Both the position numbers and the translations under genes were made by a program. A model generated the notes under the pieces. The model was not told the origin of the DNA. It searched no databases and worked only from the letters and a program-made list of their open reading frames with translations. A stretch of 8,912 bases of DNA from Zymomonas sp. Lineage in GTDB: Bacteria > Pseudomonadota > Alphaproteobacteria > Sphingomonadales > Sphingomonadaceae. Where the stretch lies: positions 1 to 8,912 of the forward strand of contig JAIYAJ010000286.1 in assembly GCA_027489105.1 (NCBI GenBank), read 5' to 3'. Positions 5,336-8,912 of the stretch are shown piece after piece (position 1 is the stretch's first letter; each line of letters opens with the position of its first letter).

Positions 5336-6931
5336 TTATGCTGCGAACTGGTTCATCGTGTTGTGAACGCCGCCGGCCTTGAGGGCCGCTTCGCCGGCGA
5401 AATATTCCTTATGGTCGTCGCCGATGTCCGAGCCCGACATGTTCTGGTGCTTCACGCAGGCGATGCCCTGGCGGATCTCCTGACGCTGCACGTTGAGCAC
5501 ATAGCCGAGCATGCCGGCGTCGCCGAAATATTCCTTGGCGAGGTTGTCGGTCGACAGCGCCGCGGTGTGATAGGTCGGCAGGGTGATCAGGTGGTGGAAG
5601 ATGCCCGCCCGCTTCGCTGCGTCGCGCTGGAAGGTGCGGATCTTCTCGTCGGCTTCACTGGCGAGGTCCGACCCGTCATAGTCGACGCTCATCAGACGGT
5701 TGCGGTCATAGGCCGCAACGTCCTTGCCCTCCTGCTGCCAGCGGTCGAACACCTGCTGACGGAAGTTCAGCGTCCAGTTGAACGAGGGCGAGTTGTTGTA
5801 GACCAGCTTGGCGTTCGGAATGACCTCGCGGATGCGGTCGACCATGCCGGCGATCTGCTCGATATGCGGCTTCTCGGTCTCGATCCACAGCAGGTCCGCG
5901 CCGTTCTGCAGCGACGTGATGCAGTCGAGGACGCAGCGGTCGGCGCCGGTGCCCTCGCGGAACTGGAACAGGTTGGAGCGCAGGCGCTTCGGGCGCATCA
6001 GCTTGCCGTTGCGGTTGATCACGACGTCGCCGTTGATGGTGGAGATGTCGGTGATCTCCTCGCAGTCGAGGAAGCTGTTATACTGATCGCCGATGTCGCC
6101 CGGCTCGGCCGAGTAAGCGATCTGCTTGGTGAGGCCCGCGCCGAGCGAGTCGGTGCGTGCGACGATGATGCCGTCGGTGATGCCCAGTTCGAGGAAGGCG
6201 TAGCGGCAGGCGCGGATCTTCGCGAGGAAGTCCTCGTGCGGCACGGTGACCTTGCCGTCCTGGTGGCCGCACTGCTTCTCGTCGGACACCTGATTCTCGA
6301 TCTGGAGCGCGCAGGCGCCGGCCTCGATCATCTTCTTGGCAAGCAGATAGGTCGCCTCGGCATTGCCGAAGCCGGCGTCGATGTCGGCGATGATCGGCAC
6401 GACGTGCGTCTGATAATTGTCGATCGCGTGGATCAGGCGCTGTTCCTCGACCTGGTTGCCGGTCTCGCGCGCCTTGTCGAGCTCGCGGAACATCAGGCTG
6501 AGCTCGCGCGCATCAGCCTGGCGCAGGAAGGTGTAGAGCTCTTCGATCAGCGCGGGCACGCTCGTCTTTTCATGCATCGACTGGTCGGGCAGCGGACCGA
6601 AGTCGGAGCGGAGCGCGGCGACCATCCAGCCCGACAGATACAAATAGCGGCGCTTGGTGGTGCCGAAATGCTTCTTGATCGAGATCAGCTTCTGCTGACC
6701 GATGAAGCCGTGCCAGCAGCCCAGCGACTGGGTGTAGTTGGCAGGGTCGGCGTCATAGGCCGCCATGTCCTCGCGCATGATCTTCGCGGTGTAGCGGGCG
6801 ATGTCGAGGCCGGTCTGGAAGCGGTTCTGCAGGCGCATCCGGGCGACCGCCTCGGCGCCGATCCCGGCCCAGGGCGAACCCTTCTGGCGGATCAGCTGTT
6901 CGGCCTGTGCGATTTCGTCCTGGTAGCTCAT
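5336..6931 (-). CDS. aceA: Isocitrate lyase (long form)
   Basis: Isocitrate lyase splits isocitrate into glyoxylate and succinate, the first step of the glyoxylate shunt used for growth on acetate, fatty acids and other C2 sources. The 531-residue product belongs to the long type found in Pseudomonas aeruginosa, as recalled. The active-site signature is KQCGHQ (219-224), with Cys221 as the catalytic base in place of the KKCGH of the E. coli form. Metal and substrate residues lie in ADIDAGFGN (182-190), ARTDSLGAG (258-266), ETEKPH (351-356) and NNSPSFNW (379-386); the C-terminus GSDIGDDHKEYFAGEAALKAG is also characteristic. AGGACA lies 7 bases before the ATG at 6931; an open extension to 7096 is noncoding in appearance. 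It stands alone, divergent from the GGDEF-EAL gene. Confidence 0.97.
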   Translation of the reverse strand: MSYQDEIAQAEQLIRQKGSPWAGIGAEAVARMRLQNRFQTGLDIARYTAKIMREDMAAYDADPANYTQSLGCWHGFIGQQKLISIKKHFGTTKRRYLYLSGWMVAALRSDFGPLPDQSMHEKTSVPALIEELYTFLRQADARELSLMFRELDKARETGNQVEEQRLIHAIDNYQTHVVPIIADIDAGFGNAEATYLLAKKMIEAGACALQIENQVSDEKQCGHQDGKVTVPHEDFLAKIRACRYAFLELGITDGIIVARTDSLGAGLTKQIAYSAEPGDIGDQYNSFLDCEEITDISTINGDVVINRNGKLMRPKRLRSNLFQFREGTGADRCVLDCITSLQNGADLLWIETEKPHIEQIAGMVDRIREVIPNAKLVYNNSPSFNWTLNFRQQVFDRWQQEGKDVAAYDRNRLMSVDYDGSDLASEADEKIRTFQRDAAKRAGIFHHLITLPTYHTAALSTDNLAKEYFGDAGMLGYVLNVQRQEIRQGIACVKHQNMSGSDIGDDHKEYFAGEAALKAGGVHNTMNQFAA

Positions 6932-6945
6932 GATTTGTGTCCTGC

Positions 6946-7006
6946 TGTACAAGTTATGTTGCCACTGACGCCCAAAAGCTCGAAAAGTCAGTAGGTGGCA
7001 TGTACA
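6946..7006. promoter_or_regulatory. Interrupted inverted repeat upstream of aceA
   Basis: The left arm reads TGTACA (6946-6951), TGCCAC (6960-6965), TGAC (6966-6969). The right arm is its mirror: GTCA (6987-6990), GTGGCA (6995-7000), TGTACA (7001-7006). The arms differ only by 8-nt and 4-nt interruptions, and the centre holds AAAAGCTCGAAAAG. It lies 15-75 bases before the aceA start codon. Likely an operator or mRNA leader structure controlling aceA; the regulator is unknown. Confidence 0.5.
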
Positions 7007-7059
7007 AAAGCGGGTCGAGCAGTGGGGCGCGGGCCGCTGATCAATGAAAATATGTAAGA

Positions 7060-7087
7060 AGTTTACAGACTGCCAGGGCGCGGACAA
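7060..7087 (-). promoter_or_regulatory. Candidate aceA promoter
   Basis: On the minus strand TTGTCC (7087-7082) is followed after 16 bases by TAAACT (7065-7060), each with a fair match to sigma-70 consensus. It would give a leader of about 120 bases containing the whole inverted repeat at 6946-7006. This is a weak, eye-only call. Confidence 0.27.
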
Positions 7088-7185
7088 GTCGGTCACGATC
7101 GAAAAGGCGCTGTCCGGACTCCGCGTTAAAGGCTTGGCAACCAGCCGCTCCTAGAGTCGGACGATCGATTTGGCCGGAGACAGAC

Positions 7186-8912
7186 ATGCACGACAGGATG
7201 CTGGGGGAGGGCCCGTCCGCGCGCCCCGTCCGCGACCGTCGTGATCTGCTCGCGGCGGGCGTCACCATCGCTGCCGTCCTGCTCGTCATCGTCTCGGCGC
7301 TCAGTGTGGTCGGCACGCTGGTGCGTGCGCAGGGGGCTTCGCTCTCGGTCGGCGACAACCTCACCATTTCGGTCCTGCTGCTCAACCTCGCTTTGATGCT
7401 GCTGGGGTGGCGGCGCTACCGGGCCCTCAAATATGAGGTCGAACTTCGTCGCGCTGCAGAGGCGCGCGCCAGCGAGCTGGCGACCTGCGACCCGCTCACG
7501 GGCATGCTCAACCGGCGTGCGCTGGCAGAGGCGGGCGCCCGGATGATCGATCATGTCCTGCCGCGCAACGGATCGCTCGCGATGCTCATGATCGACCTCG
7601 ACCATTTCAAGTCGGTCAACGACATGCACGGCCATCTGGCCGGTGACCAGTTGCTGCGTGCCGCCTCCCAAGCGATCGTGGCACCGCTCCCCGCCAATGC
7701 GCTTGCCGCCCGCCTCGGCGGCGACGAGTTCGCCTGTGCCTTTCCGATCAATCCCGACGAGCCCTCGGCTGTAGAAGGTGTAGCCGACGCGATCCTGGCG
7801 CGGATGAAGGAGCCCTTCTCGATCGGCGGGGTACAGGCGCGGATCGGCGCTTCGGTCGGCATCGCCCGCACCGAGCCGGGATGCCGCACGATCGACACGC
7901 TGATGCGCCGCTCGGACATCGCTCTATATGCCGCCAAGCGCGCCGGGCGGAACCAGCGCGCCTGGTTCGACTCCAGCATGGAACGCGAGCTGGAGCTGCG
8001 CAACGAGATCGAACTGGGCCTGCGCGCTGGGATTCCGAGCGGGCAGATCGTTCCCTGGTTCGAACCCCAGATCGATCTGGCGACCGGCGCCATCCGCGGC
8101 TTCGAGGTGCTGGCACGCTGGGAGCATCCCGACCATGGCGTGATCGAGCCGGTGGTGTTCATCCCGGTCGCCGACGAATCAGGCCTGATCGGCGAATTGT
8201 CGATGTCGGTGATGCGCGCGGCGATCGCCGAGGCGCGCCAATGGGATCCGGCGCTGATCCTCGCGGTCAACATCAGCCCGACGCAGATGCGCGACCCCTG
8301 GCTGGCGCAGAAGATCGTCAAGCTGCTGGTCGAGACCGGATTTCCCGCCAGCCGGCTGGAGATCGAGATCACCGAAAGCTGCCTGTTCGAGAACATGGGC
8401 CTGGCCCAGTCGATCATCGGCAGCCTCAAGAACCAGGGCGTGCGCGTCGCGCTCGACGATTTCGGCACCGGCTACAGCTCGCTGGCGCATCTGCGCGCGC
8501 TGCCGTTCGACCGGATCAAGATCGACCGCAGCTTCGTCACCTCGATGAACGAGAGCAAGGAAAGCCGCGCCATCGTCCAGACGATCGCGATGCTGGGCGA
8601 ATCGATGGGCCTGCCGATCACCGCCGAAGGCATCGAGGATGGCGACCTGATCGCGCATCTGACCGAAATCGGCTGCGCCAAGGGCCAGGGTTTCCATTTC
8701 GGCCAGCCTTTGTCGGTCGAACAGGCGCGCCGCCTTCTGGCCGAGGCAGGCTGGGCCGAGGGCTTCCGGATGGTGCTGGGCGGGCCGAACAACCGGATCG
8801 TGAATGACGAGCGCATTCTGCAGGCCCTCGCGCAGATGTGGGAGCGGCTGGGCGTCTCGGTCGAAGTGCAGGCGCAGCCCATGGCGGTCTACCTGCCGCG
8901 CTTCGTCGCGGG
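7186..8912 (+). CDS. Membrane GGDEF-EAL cyclic-di-GMP protein with foreign C-terminus (partial)
   Basis: The frame is open from the ATG at 7186 (GGAG 7 bases upstream) to the window edge, 575 codons. Two membrane segments (about 21-45 and 59-74) are followed by a short charged helix (80-98). A GGDEF domain follows, with DPLTGMLNRR (102-111), metal Asp137 in DLDHFKSVND and an intact GGDEF (178-182). The RxxD inhibitory site expected just upstream is absent (residues read PANA). Next is an EAL domain with EVLAR (307-311), Asn362, Glu394/Glu397 in EIEITES, DDFGTGYSSL (424-433), Lys445, Glu481 in AEGIE and Gln501 in GQGF. All metal and catalytic positions are present, so it could both make and degrade cyclic-di-GMP. 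After about residue 515 the sequence is no longer GGDEF/EAL but reads as a solute-binding protein. The catalytic domains face the cytoplasm. It is divergent from aceA. Confidence 0.9.
   Translation, partial: MHDRMLGEGPSARPVRDRRDLLAAGVTIAAVLLVIVSALSVVGTLVRAQGASLSVGDNLTISVLLLNLALMLLGWRRYRALKYEVELRRAAEARASELATCDPLTGMLNRRALAEAGARMIDHVLPRNGSLAMLMIDLDHFKSVNDMHGHLAGDQLLRAASQAIVAPLPANALAARLGGDEFACAFPINPDEPSAVEGVADAILARMKEPFSIGGVQARIGASVGIARTEPGCRTIDTLMRRSDIALYAAKRAGRNQRAWFDSSMERELELRNEIELGLRAGIPSGQIVPWFEPQIDLATGAIRGFEVLARWEHPDHGVIEPVVFIPVADESGLIGELSMSVMRAAIAEARQWDPALILAVNISPTQMRDPWLAQKIVKLLVETGFPASRLEIEITESCLFENMGLAQSIIGSLKNQGVRVALDDFGTGYSSLAHLRALPFDRIKIDRSFVTSMNESKESRAIVQTIAMLGESMGLPITAEGIEDGDLIAHLTEIGCAKGQGFHFGQPLSVEQARRLLAEAGWAEGFRMVLGGPNNRIVNDERILQALAQMWERLGVSVEVQAQPMAVYLPRFVA
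8725..8912 (+). other. In-frame segment resembling the C-terminal lobe of an SBP_bac_5 peptide-binding protein
   Basis: From codon 514 of the GGDEF-EAL frame the protein reads ARRLLAEAGWAEGFRMVL, then GGPNNRIVNDERILQALAQM and WERLGVSVEVQAQPMAVYLP. This follows the pattern of family 5 ABC-transporter substrate-binding proteins: 'A-x-x-LL-x-E-A-G-[YW]-x-x-GF', then 'PN-x-R-x-x-[ND]-D-x-x-[IL]-x-Q-A-[IL]-A-Q-M', then 'R-[IL]-G-[IV]-x-[VT]-x-V-x-x-x-P-x-x-x-[YF]'. Those proteins are normally periplasmic and about 500-600 residues long; only a late internal part is present here and no signal peptide of its own. The reading frame continues without a stop to the window edge. Family likeness is recalled, not searched. 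It may be a true fusion, the remains of a deletion, or a misassembly. Confidence 0.7.

Noticed and set aside
3098..6994. A 1298-codon open frame on the plus strand running antisense through rpsP, ffh and aceA
   Set aside because: Its length comes from the strong G/C third-position bias of the genes on the other strand, which rarely creates stop codons in this frame. Its protein is low-complexity His/Arg/Leu/Asp-rich without recognisable domains, and it covers three unmistakable conserved genes.
7095..7168. Direct repeat ACGATCGA at 7095-7102 and 7161-7168 near the GGDEF-EAL start
   Set aside because: Only 8 bases and built on the common GATCG/CGATCG motif of such genomes; too short to claim as a regulatory site.
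7551..8468. A 305-codon minus-strand frame opposite the GGDEF-EAL gene
   Set aside because: Ser/Arg-rich antisense shadow with no ribosome-binding site or recognisable domain.
7881..8807. A 308-codon plus-strand frame inside the GGDEF-EAL gene
   Set aside because: It is Arg/Asp/Gly-rich shadow coding in another frame; the GGDEF and EAL motifs are all in the frame that begins at 7186.

Overview
The window looks like high-GC alphaproteobacterial chromosome, most likely from a sphingomonad (Sphingomonas / Rhizorhabdus type). This rests on base composition, on the order of the conserved genes and on recalled protein likeness, not on any search. Almost every base is explained by genes. Positions 1 to about 6950 are read leftward on the minus strand; the last 1.7 kb is read rightward.

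Reading along the minus strand, the order is aceA (isocitrate lyase, 6931 to 5336) with a terminator-like hairpin, then a housekeeping operon: ffh (SRP protein), rpsP (S16), rimM (16S processing), a small three-helix membrane protein, vapB-vapC (toxin-antitoxin pair), trmD (tRNA m1G37 methyltransferase) and rplS (L19). A good rho-independent terminator follows rplS. The first 13 codons of asd (aspartate-semialdehyde dehydrogenase) start another leftward gene at the window edge. The core ffh-rpsP-rimM-trmD-rplS is a widely conserved translation operon. Here it is interrupted between rimM and trmD by the membrane protein and the toxin-antitoxin module, which has its own near-perfect operator and a candidate promoter.

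On the plus strand, divergent from aceA across a 254-bp control region with a long interrupted inverted repeat, lies a membrane-anchored GGDEF-EAL protein of cyclic-di-GMP signalling. All the catalytic signatures of both domains are visible. Right after the EAL domain the same frame runs, without a stop, into sequence that reads as the C-terminal lobe of a family 5 periplasmic peptide-binding protein (SBP_bac_5 / DppA type). The seam falls on an 'ARRLLAEAG' stretch that would fit the end of either family. This in-frame chimera is the most unusual thing in the window. It may be a real gene fusion or deletion, or an assembly join artefact.

No tRNA, rRNA, CRISPR array, insertion sequence or phage gene was seen.
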